A stretch of 64,000 nucleotides of DNA from Tricholoma matsutake (GCA_026075535.2 AP026541.1:5890001-5954000); one strand, 5' to 3'. Counted from the stretch's first letter, positions 51,609 through 62,600 are shown. Notes: generated by a model from the sequence alone, not told the origin. Numbers and translations: made by a program.

Positions 51609-52746
51609 TTTTTTTTTTTTTTTTTTTTTGGATCAGAATTTATAACGCGGGGCTCGAGCGCAGTCCGCAGAGCAAGGTACAAACTTGGGTACTACTTTAT
51701 CTACGCGTTCCCCTCGCCCATCTCCCACTCAGGTCCCCGTTTTAGCCACCTTTAGGCGGGCAGTTCCACAGACATTGGCCTCTCAGCCAGGAAAGGCAAT
51801 AATCTGGAGGGGGCGCCCCCCCTCCCGAAGTTAGCCATTAGATCGCCCCCTGGAGCAAACGGTCCCCCAGCCACATGTCCGACCGAGGCCAGACCAGGCG
51901 CAGCAGTGTTAATTCACCGTAAATCCCCCCTTGCGGGAGGAATAACCGTCTGCGTTTTTCCAGCCAACGAGGATTGACCACCGCAGACGAATGAGGTGGA
52001 CCATCACCATGTTGTGCACAAGTGACAGTAACAAGGCGGGTGGTTGTTCACCTGGTTATTCACCGTGACCGCCGTAAGTAGGGGGCCGAGACCCCCCTCG
52101 AGCAAATGCACCCATGTGCATGCACTCGATGACATTGTCCCCCCCGCAGTGGGGGGAAGGTATAGGGAAGCAACACCATGTCACCATCCCGATAGTGGCC
52201 ACCCGTTACTTGGTGGCCGTGAACGTAGAGGGGGATAGCCCCCTGTACTAGTTGCGGCGCTGCTGTCCACGAGGACCTCGAGGACGACGGCGCCGTGCTG
52301 GGGACGAGGGTTCCCCAGATTGAGGCTCTGATTGAGCGGTGTGCACCGCCGCGTAGGAAGCCCGGAAGGCTGCCGGAGACATGAGGTCGAGAGGTGTCGG
52401 AAAGGCTGCTAGTTCCGCCGACATCGTCTCAGACAGTCGCCAGGTGGTCGTGAATAACTCCCAGGCCATTTGGCGCCAAGCGTTCCTCTCTGCAGGGGGA
52501 ACGGCGGACGTACGGATGGTACCAACGAACATGGTCATCGCGTTGAGTTGGTGTAGCATGGGATGAGAGGTGGCTTCGATTTCCAGCCTCTCATTCACAG
52601 ATAACGGCACTTCGTCCTCCACCAGCTCAGGGATGGGGGGCAAAGGCGGTAACGGGGCAGGGGATGCCTCCGGATAGAAGAGCTCAGCAATGCCGAGCTC
52701 CTGAGTGTACATGTCCTCGCGTTCGAGACTGCGAGTCCATCGTTTA
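51608..52746 (-). mobile_element. Sat-B copy SB9 (subfamily II), 3' part
   Basis: Poly(T) 51608-51629, 3' UTR and C-terminal ORF part (52248-52746), cut by SB10 at AGTCCATCGTTTA (52734-52746; second copy 54613-54625). Confidence 0.92.
52248..52746 (-). pseudogene. Sat-B ORF C-terminal part (SB9)
   Basis: Encodes KRWTRSLEREDMYTQELGIAELFYPE through ERNAWRQMAWELFTTTWRLSETMSAELAA to QQRRN-TAG (minus strand). The N-terminal part is at 54614-54936. The frame was intact before SB10 inserted. Confidence 0.85.
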
Positions 52747-54613
52747 CAGCTCCTTGACTTGTTACAACCACCATAAATAGTGGTAAACACCTCTGCTCAA
52801 CGTTGCACGCGACGTCGACACTTCAATTTTTGTCCGATTTTCGATCGGATTTCACCATCACGAACGCTCTCGGCGTCTCCAGGCCTGCCCTGATTTGCTA
52901 AGAGATCCGTCCATCCGATCCCCGGGGATGCCCCGGTCATTGTTTTTGACAATGACTGCTATTCGTCTCGTTCCCCTGTGCTTCGAGGATCCTGGCTAGG
53001 TGAGTGGTGTCTATGAAAGAGTAGTCTAGGTCCCTATGGGGGCTTAGAGTGGGTGTGGAATGCCTGCTTCAACGCTCGCCCAAGTCGATGCACTCGTTTA
53101 GTTGGGGGAGGTCTGGCTCAGGGGGAGGGACATCGTTACTGGACTGCTGGTTGTCTCTGGGGCTTCCAACCTCCATGCTATGTGAGTCACTACTACTAGG
53201 GACAAGCTACACTGACTACCTGTTGGAATACACCGTCGCTAAAAGGGGCCAGGTGACGGTGCCCCCTGATAGCTAGGTCGATGCTCTGGTGGCCGCATTT
53301 CACCACCGACTCCTCACCTCCGGTGCTCACTCCTCCGGGGTGTTATGACCCGGGTTCAATCTTCTCCCACCAGGCAACAGGATGCGCGGCCTGTTCGCCC
53401 CCTCGGAGCGTTTGGAGGCTGTATCGGGTGGACCTGGAACTGAGACAAGGGGCCATCTGTTATTGATCTTACGCTACGTACTTTGACTGTTATCGTCATT
53501 TACCTGTGCTAACTCACTCTCAATGCCCAAACAGCTGCACAGAGACCAAACCACACGCTGGGGCCTTCACGACCCCACCTTGATTATGGGCGACATCGTT
53601 GGTGATGATGCCCAAGACTACGACACCCAGTTCTCACAGAACGAACTGGAGGTAGCAGCTGCCCTAGGCAGTTTGAGATCTGTGGGCTGGGGAGGACCTC
53701 CCCGACCCTGACGATTACGAGGACTTTCTTGCTAGGCAGGAGGCCCTCGCTTACACTGCACGCTGCGTATTTCGATCACTAGCATCATATACCAGTACTA
53801 ACTTGCTCCTGATGCCCAAGTGGACAACCAGAGACGATTGTTCCAACGATCCTACGCCTCCGGCAGCTGTCCCAGCTTCCTGTGTGGCGATGCCAACAGC
53901 TCTAGCAGAGCTTCAATCTGGGGAACCCTCGTTCCCAGTACAGTGCCGTCATCATCACAGATGGCCGTGCCATTACTCATGTGGGGCATTCCGCTCCACA
54001 CCCATCACTGCCAGTCCGCTGGCTGCTGTCGGGTTGGTGACAAATGTCGCTGCCCTTTACGTTCTCCCCGCTGCGGGGGGGAAACTGTTATCGAGTGCAT
54101 GTGCTTGCAGCGCATTTGCTCGAGGGGGGCCTTGGCCCCCTGCCTACGACGGTTCCGGTGAATAACCAGGTGAACAACCAGCCGCCACATTACTGTCACG
54201 CGTGCATTACACGGTGATGGTCCACCTCATTCATCTGGGGTGGTCAATCCTCATTGGCTGGGAGTATGCAGACGGTTATTCCTCCCGCAAGGGGGGATTT
54301 ACAGTGAATTAACACGGCCGTGCCTGATCTGACTTCGGTTGGATATGTGGCTGGGGGACCGGTTCGCACCAGCGGGTGATCTAATGGCTAGCTTCGGGAG
54401 GGGGTCTCCCCCTCCAGATTATTGCCTTTCCTGGCTGAGAGGCCAACGTCTGTGGCACTGCCCGCCTAAAGTGGCTAAAATGAGGACCTGGGTAGGATAT
54501 GGGTGAGGGGAAGCGTAGTTATAGTAGTACCCAAGTTTGTATCCTGCTCCGCGGACTGCGATCGGGCCCCGTGTTATAAATTGTTGACCCAAAAAAAAAA
54601 AAAAAAAAAAAAA
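52747..54613 (+). mobile_element. Sat-B copy SB10 (subfamily III, rearranged), full length
   Basis: Complete ends (CAGCTCCTTGACTTG and poly(A) 54591-54613) and clean target duplications in SB9, so it moved as a unit. Body as in SB2: shortened, duplicated leader/start motif, no ORF core. It is the deepest insertion in the right-hand nest and therefore recent relative to its hosts. Confidence 0.93.
53523..53965 (+). pseudogene. Sat-B ORF remnant, subfamily III (SB10)
   Basis: MPKQLHRDQTTRWGLHDP opens a 62-codon frame ending PPRP-TGA near 53709. A second leader-like stretch with MPKWTTRDD follows near 53812, then the C-terminal GEPSFP region. It has the same rearrangement as 4760-5193. No intact Sat-B protein can be made. 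Confidence 0.75.
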
Positions 54614-54936
54614 GTCCATCGTTTATGTGCAACATGGACGTCCTGCGCCCACAGCACACGGTCGATCGTTTGCCTCGAGGCTAGCTTGGGGCTGCTCTCG
54701 GCATAATTGAGGGCCTCCTGCATAGCAAGAGAATCCTCGTCATCCTCAGGGTCGGAGAGGTCTTCTCCAGCCCATAGATCTCTAACTGCCCGTAGGGCAG
54801 TAGCTACATCCGGATCGTCATGATCGTACCGGGTGTCGTAGTCTTGGACGCCATTGTCGTAGATGTCGCCCGTAATCAGGGAGGGGTCGTGTAGACCCCA
54901 GCGTGGTGTTTGGGCTCTAGTTCGCCGTTTAGGCAT
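54614..54936 (-). pseudogene. Sat-B ORF N-terminal part (SB9)
   Basis: ATG at 54936: MPKRRTRAQTPRWGLHDP, nearly identical to the SB6 protein through AQDVHVAHKRW, then SB10 sequence. Continues at 52746. Confidence 0.85.
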
Positions 54937-55716
54937 TGAGAGGGGAAGTTAGTGCTAGTAGGTGATAGTAGAAATCAAGATACGTAGCGTGCCATCGATA
55001 ACAGCTGGTCCCTTATCTCTATTCCGGGTCCACCCGATACTGCCTCCGAACGCTCCGAGGGGGGGACAGGCCGCACATCCTGTAACCCAGTGGGAGAAGA
55101 TTGAACCCGGGTCATACCACCCTAGAAGAGTGAGCACCGGAGGTAGAGAGTTGGTGGAGAGTGGTGGCCACCAAGGTGTCGACCTAGCTGCCAGGGGGCA
55201 CCATCGCCCAGCCCCTTTTAACGATGGTGTATTCCAACGGGTAGTCAGTGTAGCATGTCTCTAGTAATAGAAACTCACAGAGCATGGAGGCTAGAAGCCT
55301 CCCAGACAACTAGCAATCCAGTGATAACGTCCCTTCTCCCTAAGCCAGACCTCCCCCAACTAAACGAGTGTGTCGACTTGGGCGAGCGTTGAAGCAGGCA
55401 TCCCACACCCACTCTAAGCCCCCAGAGGGACCCAGACTACTCTTTCATAAATGACACTCACCTAGTCAGGATCCTCGAAGCCCAGGAGAACGAGACAGAT
55501 AGCAGCCATTGTCAAAAACAATGACCGGGGCATCCACGGAGATCGGATGGACGGATCTCTTAGCAAATCAGGGTGGGCCTGGAGATGCCGAGAGCGTTCG
55601 TGATGGTGAAATCCGATCGAAAATCGGACGAAAATTGAAGTGTCGACGTCGCATGCAACGTTGAGCAGAGGTGTTTACCACTATTTATGGTGGTTGTAGC
55701 AAGTCAAGGAGCGATG
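54614..55716 (-). mobile_element. Sat-B copy SB9, 5' part
   Basis: N-terminal ORF part, full 5' UTR and 5' terminus at 55716, where the minus strand reads CATCGCTCCTTGCTAC. This includes the same first five bases (CATCG) as LINE-A. Flanked by GCGAAAGCTCTCAT. Confidence 0.92.
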
Positions 55717-56163
55717 GCGAAAGCTCTCATCGGACGTGGTGTCCAATTTGGACGCTATGTCGCCTATGTTAGGGCAGCCAGGGCAAACCCTGGGCTCCCA
55801 CTATGCCAACGGTGCTGGAAGTGGGGCCACCCCACCCCAGCATGCAGAGCTCCACAGTCGAAATGTCCGATCTGTGCAGGCCCACACCGCAAGGAGCACC
55901 ACCGTGCCCTTGCTGGGTGTTGTAAGGGTAACGCCAAGGCTAACCCTCCCGTTCCTGCTACCCCAGAGGGGGCAGCCTGTCCCCACCCGGCTAGATGCAT
56001 TAACTGCCGGAAGAATCACGCATCTGACGATCGTCGGTGCAATTTTTGGCGTCATCGCTTTGACCGTGACTGGATCAAAGCACGCTACGACGAGGTGAGT
56101 GCGAAACGCAATTCTCGCTCCCCTCCTGCTCACCATCCCGCAGGACGCGGTGGCCAAACATAA
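55717..56163 (+). pseudogene. LINE-A ORF1 C-terminal part (LA9)
   Basis: Encodes AKALIGRGVQFGRYVAYVRAA, all three knuckles (CQRCWKWGHPTPAC, CPICAGPHRKEHH, CINCRKNHASDDRRC) and the tail, stopping at TAA directly before ATG 56164. Upstream ORF1 is truncated, mutated and split by SB9. Confidence 0.85.
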
Positions 56164-59100
56164 ATGAGGGACAGACTTAGACCTACCCCACAGTTACGAA
56201 TATTTAGTCAAAATGTAAATCGAAACTGGGGTTACATGGACTCATTACTGGCAGACTTCGTAGACGATTATGATCTGCTTTTCATTCAAGAGCCCCCGTG
56301 GCGATTAATAAGACACGCCCCCTCTGCCCACAACAGGGACGGGGAAGAAGTCATAGGCGCACCAATGAGCCCAAATTGGGGAACCCTAGTGCGCTCATCG
56401 GGAATTGAGTCCCCTCCACGCGTTGCTGTTTACTTTGCGAACAGCATCGCTAACTTAAGACCAGGTCTCAGACGAGATCTGATCGATGATCGTGATATCC
56501 TTCTGTTCTCATTGGGAATAGGGGAGGACGTCATGCTACTCACTAACATCTACTCGGATAGCCAACACTCGGCCATCACGCTCCTTTTTGAGAACGTCAT
56601 GACGATCCCACGCTTACACTTCATGTGCGGCGATTTCAACGTGAGACACGCATCCTGGGATCCCCAGGGGCCTGAGCACTCGATCCATGCTGACCACTTA
56701 ATGGAAACGGCTACGGCACTAGGCCTTACTAGAGCCCTACCAGTAGTGGAGGGCCCTACCCACTTCCCCCCACAACAGGGCCTTCACCCCACGGTGATCG
56801 ACCTGATGTTCGTACCTACAGATCTTAGATTTGTATTGTACTGTGAGATCGTACCTGAAGCCAGGGGGACGTCTGACCACGCTCCCCTGACGTTAGTGCT
56901 GCCTGGCCCGGGATCTCTGGTCCCGGTTACCAAGTGGTCCATCAAAAAAGGATCCGAGGAGGAAGCATCATATCGTGATGCTGTCTCCTCTGCTCTAAAT
57001 CCGTGGCTAAACTGGCACGGAGAAACGTCGGCAGAAATCGATGATGTCGTCTCGGCGATATCAACAATTTTAAACAAGGCATGGGAAAACCATGCCAAGG
57101 AATCTCGCCTCGGCAAGTCGTCCAAAGGTTGGTGGACAGACGAATGCAGTGGCTCCTTAGACGCGTACAGAGCCTCTCACGATGAGGAGGACTGGAAGCA
57201 CTATAGAAAAGTCATGCGACACGCAAAGCGAGACTTTTTTGACGACTGTATCCAAGAAGTGGCTACGACTAATAGACGACCCTGGGACCTGATGGCCTGG
57301 ACGCGTCAGTGCAACCTTCCATCGTACGAGGCGATCTCCTACCGGGGAGAACCTTGCAACGATCTGGAATCTCTCTGGGCTGCCCTTGATGGGTCCTATA
57401 ACGCTGCCTCAGATCGAGTAGTCGACCTGAGCATCCTTGATGAACTCGATCCGGTGCCTGAAAGGGCCTGGATCCCATTCTCCGTCACGGAAATGAAAGA
57501 AGCGCTAAACGCGTGTTCTTCCCGTTCCGCTCCAGGGCCCGATCATGTTACATGGTCGCACCTTAAACACTGGTGCACCAACCCAGAAGTGGCAGGGCTC
57601 ATTACCTGCATTGCTGAGGCGTGCATCACTGCTGGCCACTGGCCGGCTCACTTCAAGGAATCCCTGTCGGTTATTATCCCGAAGCCAGGGAAACCTAATT
57701 ACTCTACCCCTAAGTCGTTCAGGCCCATTGTGCTTTTGAACACTCTGGGCAAATTAGTCGAAAAGATGTTGTCAAGGCGACTTCAATTCGACGGCGTCGC
57801 ATACGAGGCCTTCAAGCAAAATCAGTTCGGGGGTGTCGCCCAGCGTTCCACTGAGGATGCAGGAATCTACCTCACCCATCTTGTCAGGGCAGGATGGGCT
57901 AAAGGACTCAAAACGAGTGTTGTCGCTTTCGACATCGCTCAATTCTTCCCCTCCTTGAACCACCAGGTTCTATTGGAGATCATCTCTTGGTCGGGATTTC
58001 CTACGCAAGTAGTAAACTTCTTCCGGTCATATCTAGTCGGTCGCAAGATGACCTACAAATGGAACGCTTTCTCATCTGGCTCCTTTGCAGCCGATGTGGG
58101 AGTGGGCCAAGGCTCTGCCTTGTCTCCTGTCTTATCGGCGTTATATTTGACGCCCATTATGAAGCTCTTCAGAAGGAGCAAGATCGGCAGAGATGTCGAT
58201 CTCATGTCTTATGTGGACGATGGCACTCTCATCGCCCGCTCTCCACAGCTGGAGGATAATCTCCCCCTTCTTAAAAAAGCATATGGCTGGATCTTCCAGG
58301 CCTTCACCTCCCTCGGGCTTGTCCTCAAACATGACAAGTCCGAGATATTTCATTTCTCAAGGGCGAGGAGATTCACTCCCTTACCCATTGATCTTGGCTT
58401 TGCTCCCTACACGGGCAACACCCCCCTCAAGCCCAAGGTTACCTGGAGGTACCTCGGGTTTTTCTTCGATCGCAAACTCTCCTTCAAGGAGCATACGCGG
58501 TTTTACTCCACCAAGGCCCTTACCACGGCAAAGGCGATGGGAATGCTCGGCAATTCTGTGAGGGGGTTAACCCCTATGCAGAAACGCCTTTTGTACCGTT
58601 CGTGTGTCGTACCTATTATGACATACGGACTCAGACTTTGGCATTTCAAAGGCGCTCGCGTCAAAGGTGTCATCAAAGCGCTGGCCCAAGTGCAGTCTAT
58701 TGCTGCACGTTGGATCCTCGGTGCCTTCAGAACCACCCCTATTGGTGGTCTGGAAAGTATCGCAGGACTGCTGCCTATGCAGCTGTTACTGTGTCGTCTA
58801 GTCGACAGGGGAGTGTTCAGAACCCCCCTATTGGCCCCATCTCACCCTCTAAGAGCTATCTTAGGGCCCAATCATGTAGGCACCACCCACTCTCACGAGC
58901 TAGGACTCTGGGGAGGGAACGTGCTCGACACACTCAACCTACAAGGTCCATCTGGTGCCTCGGCTGCAGCACTGGCCCTTGTACCAGGCGATGAATTCGA
59001 CCCCTTTGGGGAAGAAAACACACCTGGAAACAGAGTGAAGGATCTATTCCCCACTCGTTTCTCCTCTCATCGCCTCACCTCTAAGGAGGATGGAGCGAGG

Positions 59101-60033
59101 AACTCTTACAGGAGTGACCTTGACAAGGCCTGGGCCTCTGCCCAGGCAGAGGATGACACTCTCGTCGTTGCAGTGGACGCCTCGGTGCCCACTGATGCTA
59201 AATTCCAAGCTGTCGCCTGCGCACTTGTCTTTGGACAGGGAGAACAGGTAGATCGCGTTGTCTCAGCTTCTGGGAGGAGAACCCCCCCGGAAGTCGAACT
59301 CTTCGCTCTCCAACTTGGTGTTTCCGCTGCGTGCAGCAGGGGCTGCAAAAAGTTGGTTATTTTTTCGGATTCTACTACGGGCATTGAGTCCCTAATTGAT
59401 CCAAAACCACGTTCTGGGCAAATATTTGCCCTGGACGCCTGTCGCTCCCTTCGTCCCTGGCTAGATGGGGACGAGGAGAGGAACGTTACATTCTGGCATG
59501 TCCCCTCGAAATTTGAGTGGAACGTTCACAAGATGGCTCACGATGTAGCTACATCTACCAAGATCTCCGTGGGCAGACACCCGCGGACGTCTTTAGACTA
59601 CCTTAAAAACCAGGTCGAAAAGGCCGTTTGTAAGGATTGGCACACCCAGTTCTCAGATCCGGCGTATCGTGGTCGGCATTTCTACCAACTCAAAGGAGTT
59701 GGTGGAAAACTGGTATTACCCTCGACTCACAAAGGTGGGCCTTGGCTGAAAGCTATGGGAAGTAACACCACGTTGACCTCTCGTTCAACTCGCATGATCA
59801 CTGGCCATGCTCCTATAGGAGAGTATCATCAACGCTTATCCCTTGACGGGGAATACCAATGTTGGTGCCTTGGTCCCGAGATTCAAACTCGAGACCATCT
59901 ACTACGCGTCTGCCCCAAGGTGGATCGCAAAGACACTCGTGCAAGCCCAGACTCTGTCGAAGGCTTCACCGAATTTTTGGACAACAACCCAGCACTAGGG
60001 TCGTTCAACTCACTTGCGTGGGACCCAGGATAG
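56164..60033 (+). CDS. LINE-A ORF2 polyprotein, intact 1289 aa (LA9)
   Basis: Same length and domain order as the copy at 19791-23660. Endonuclease N17, E43, GDFN 156-159, SDH 237-239. RT D590, GQGSALSP 648-655, YVDD 683-686. RNase H D1005, E1045, D1069, D1127. Terminal C1233/C1235/H1245/C1250. No stop or frameshift. The element is 5'-truncated and lacks a working ORF1 and promoter region, so expression would need an outside promoter. It could still be a source of RT in trans (inference). Confidence 0.92.
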   Translation: MRDRLRPTPQLRIFSQNVNRNWGYMDSLLADFVDDYDLLFIQEPPWRLIRHAPSAHNRDGEEVIGAPMSPNWGTLVRSSGIESPPRVAVYFANSIANLRPGLRRDLIDDRDILLFSLGIGEDVMLLTNIYSDSQHSAITLLFENVMTIPRLHFMCGDFNVRHASWDPQGPEHSIHADHLMETATALGLTRALPVVEGPTHFPPQQGLHPTVIDLMFVPTDLRFVLYCEIVPEARGTSDHAPLTLVLPGPGSLVPVTKWSIKKGSEEEASYRDAVSSALNPWLNWHGETSAEIDDVVSAISTILNKAWENHAKESRLGKSSKGWWTDECSGSLDAYRASHDEEDWKHYRKVMRHAKRDFFDDCIQEVATTNRRPWDLMAWTRQCNLPSYEAISYRGEPCNDLESLWAALDGSYNAASDRVVDLSILDELDPVPERAWIPFSVTEMKEALNACSSRSAPGPDHVTWSHLKHWCTNPEVAGLITCIAEACITAGHWPAHFKESLSVIIPKPGKPNYSTPKSFRPIVLLNTLGKLVEKMLSRRLQFDGVAYEAFKQNQFGGVAQRSTEDAGIYLTHLVRAGWAKGLKTSVVAFDIAQFFPSLNHQVLLEIISWSGFPTQVVNFFRSYLVGRKMTYKWNAFSSGSFAADVGVGQGSALSPVLSALYLTPIMKLFRRSKIGRDVDLMSYVDDGTLIARSPQLEDNLPLLKKAYGWIFQAFTSLGLVLKHDKSEIFHFSRARRFTPLPIDLGFAPYTGNTPLKPKVTWRYLGFFFDRKLSFKEHTRFYSTKALTTAKAMGMLGNSVRGLTPMQKRLLYRSCVVPIMTYGLRLWHFKGARVKGVIKALAQVQSIAARWILGAFRTTPIGGLESIAGLLPMQLLLCRLVDRGVFRTPLLAPSHPLRAILGPNHVGTTHSHELGLWGGNVLDTLNLQGPSGASAAALALVPGDEFDPFGEENTPGNRVKDLFPTRFSSHRLTSKEDGARNSYRSDLDKAWASAQAEDDTLVVAVDASVPTDAKFQAVACALVFGQGEQVDRVVSASGRRTPPEVELFALQLGVSAACSRGCKKLVIFSDSTTGIESLIDPKPRSGQIFALDACRSLRPWLDGDEERNVTFWHVPSKFEWNVHKMAHDVATSTKISVGRHPRTSLDYLKNQVEKAVCKDWHTQFSDPAYRGRHFYQLKGVGGKLVLPSTHKGGPWLKAMGSNTTLTSRSTRMITGHAPIGEYHQRLSLDGEYQCWCLGPEIQTRDHLLRVCPKVDRKDTRASPDSVEGFTEFLDNNPALGSFNSLAWDPG

Positions 60034-60556
60034 GTTGTGCGCGCAGGGCGTATGACCCCCGTCTGGTTCTGGCTAGTGTTATCAGTATGTCGGGGTGGCT
60101 GTAGAGCACCAGACGAGTCCGTTAACCCTCATAAAGGGGGCCCACCCGTGTTCAGGAGCGACTGTCAGGGAGGGGGACACGAAACTAGGTACTGGTTCGG
60201 GGAGGCGCCTGAGCGCTTTCAGATACACTGTCAGTTGTGCGTTACGGCTTCGATGCTGATTACGCCTTCCTTTCCAAGCTGAGAGGCTCACGTCGGGGCG
60301 GCAGTATCCCCTAAATCCTGCACTCATACCCGTAGGGACTCGGGGAACACGACATCGTCAAGCTCGAGTTGTCGGTACGCCACCACTGGCAAGTCCGTTT
60401 ACTCGATAAAGGGGGCCCCCTTAGTGGTCAGTGCAGCTATCCAGGTGGTTGGTGCGAAGATCAGCAGGAGGAGGACTTGGGCTGGGCGTAGTGTACTTCG
60501 TTTGTATGTCTCTACCGCGGACTGCGATCGGGCGCCGCATTATAAACTTTTGACCC
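60034..60556 (+). other. LINE-A 3' UTR with duplicated motif
   Basis: Two related motifs, GAGTCCGTTAACCCTCATAA-AGGGGGCCCACCC (about 60114-60147) and AAGTCCGTTTACTCGATAA-AGGGGGCCCCCTTA (about 60388-60422), suggest an internal duplication about 275 nt apart. The UTR ends with the terminal hairpin region and TTTTGACCC before the poly(A). The same arrangement is seen in LA5 and the hybrids. Confidence 0.75.
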
Positions 60557-60573
60557 AAAAAAAAAAAAAAAAA

Positions 60574-60901
60574 GGGGGGATTTACAGTGAATTAACACGG
60601 CCGTGCCTGATCTGACTTCGGTTGGATATGTGGCTGGGGGACCGTTCTGCACTGGTGGACGAGTTAATGGCTAGCTTCAGGAGGGGGGGCTCCCCCTCCA
60701 GATTATTGCCTTTCCTGGCTGGGAGGCCAATGTCTGTGGCACTGCCCGCCTAAAGTGGCTAAAACGAGGACCTGGGTAGGATATGGGGGAGGGGAAGCGT
60801 AGTTACAGTAGTACCCAAGTTTGTATCCTGCTCCGCGGACTGCGATCGAGCCCCGCGTTATAAATTGTTGACCCAAAAAAAAAAAAAAAAAAAAAAAAAA
60901 A
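60574..60901 (+). mobile_element. Sat-B copy SB8, 3' end
   Basis: Resumes at GGGGGGATTTACA. It carries the last 300 nt of the 3' UTR, the terminal hairpin CGCGG (60834-60838) with CCGCG (60853-60857), and poly(A) 60875-60901. Followed by the second copy of its own target in LA8. Confidence 0.93.
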
Positions 60902-62600
60902 TGGTCTCGAGTTTGTACCTCGGGACCAAGGCACCAACATTGGTACTCCCCGTCGAGGGATAGACATTGACGATACTCCCCTATAGGAGCATGGCCAGTG
61001 ATCATACGAGTTGAACGGGAAGTCAACGTAGTGTTGCTCCCCATAACTTTCAGCCAGGGCCCACCTTTGTGGGTCGAGGGTAGTACCGGTTTTCCACCTA
61101 CTCCTTTGAGTTGGTAGAAGTGCCGACCACGATACGCCGGCTCTGAGAACCGGGTGTGCCACTCCTTACAAACGGCCTTTTCGACCTGAGTTTTAAGGTA
61201 ATCTAAGGACGTCCGCGGGTGTCTGCCCACAGAGATCTTGGTAGATGTAGCTACATCGTGAGCCATCTTGTGAACGTTCCACTCAAATTTCGAGGGAACA
61301 TGCCAGAATGTAACGTTCCTCTCCTCGTTCCTAGCCAGGGATGAAGGGAGCAACAAGCGTCCAGGGCGAAGATTTGCCCAGAACGTGGTTTTGGATCGAT
61401 TAGGGACTCAATGCCCGTAGTAGAATCCGAAAAGATCACCAGCTTTTTGCAACCTCTGCTGCACGCAGCCGAGATGCCTAGTTGGAGAGCGAAAAGTTCG
61501 ACTTCTGGGGGGGTTCTCCTCCCAGAGGCTGAGACAATGTGATCCACCTGTTCTCCCTGTCCGAAGACAAGAGCGCAGGCGACAGCTTGAAATTTGGCGT
61601 CTGTGGGCACCGAAGTGTCCACTGCAACGACGAGAGTGTCATCCTCAACCTGGGCAGAAGCCCAGGCCTTATCGAGGTCACTCCTGTAGGAATTCCTCGC
61701 TCCATCCTCCTTAGAGGTGAGGCGATGAGAGGAGAAATGAGTGGGGAATAGATCCTTCACTCTGTTTCCAGGTGTGTTTTCTTCCCCAAAGGGGTCGAAT
61801 TCATCGCCTGGTACGAGGGCCAGGGCTGCAGCCGAAGCGACAGATGGGCCTTGCAGGTTGAGTGTGTCAAGCACGTTCCCTCCCCAGAGTCCTAGCTCAT
61901 GAGAGTGGGTAGTGCCGACGTGATTAGGCCCTAAGATAGCTCTTAGGGGGTGTGATGGAGCCAATAGAGGGGTTCTGAATACCCCTCTGTCGACTAAACG
62001 ACGCAGTAGCAGCTGCATAGGCAGCAGCCCGGCGATACTTTCCAGGCCACCAATTGGGGTGGTTCTGAATGCACCGAGGATCCAACGTGCAGCAATGGAC
62101 TGCACTTGGGCCAACGTTTTGATGACACCTTTGACGCGAGCGCCTTTGAAGTGCCATAGTCTGAGTCCGTATGTCATGATAGGTACGACACACAAACGGT
62201 ACAGGAGGCGTTTCTGCATAGGGGTTAGCCCTCTGACAGAATTGCCGAGCATTCCCATCGCCCTTGCAGTAGTAAGGGCTTTGGTGGAGTAGAATCATGT
62301 ATGCTCCTTGAAGGAGAGTTTGCGATCGAAGAAAAAACCAAGGTACCTCCAGGTAACCTTGGGCTTGAGGGGGGTGTTGCCCGTGTAGGGGGCAAAGCCG
62401 AGATCGATGGGTAGGGGAGTGAATCTCCTCGCCCTTGAGAAATGAAATATTTCAGACTTGTCGTGTTTGAGGACAAGCCCGAGGGAGGTGAATGCCTGGA
62501 ATATCCAGCCATACGCTTCTTTAAGCAAGGGGAGGTTATCCTCCAGCTGTGGAGAGCGGGCGATGAGAGTGCCATCGTCCACATAAGACATGAGATCGAC
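60902..62600 (-). mobile_element. LINE-A copy LA8, ORF2 part
   Basis: Continues LA8 on the minus strand from the C-terminal motif back into RT just after the YVDD region, where SB11 cuts it at about 62600 (GAGATCGAC). The rest lies beyond the window. Confidence 0.9.
60902..62600 (-). pseudogene. LINE-A ORF2 RT-RNase H region, frameshifted (LA8)
   Basis: Reads MSYVDDGTLIARSPQLEDNLPLL through RNase H (AVDTSVPTDAK, VIFSDSTTG) to the C-terminal region. Breaks: TGA at 62295-62297 for the CGA of EHTRFYS, and a frameshift near 61335 in RNase H (between ACCSLHPWL and ERNVTFWHVP). Not functional. Confidence 0.87.

Larger units (their letters stand above)
55717..60573 (+). mobile_element. LINE-A copy LA9, main part
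   Basis: End of ORF1 (zinc knuckles, to 56163), intact ORF2 56164-60033, 3' UTR and poly(A) 60557-60573. It is followed by GGGGGGATTTACA (60574-60586), the second copy of its target in SB8. Confidence 0.95.
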
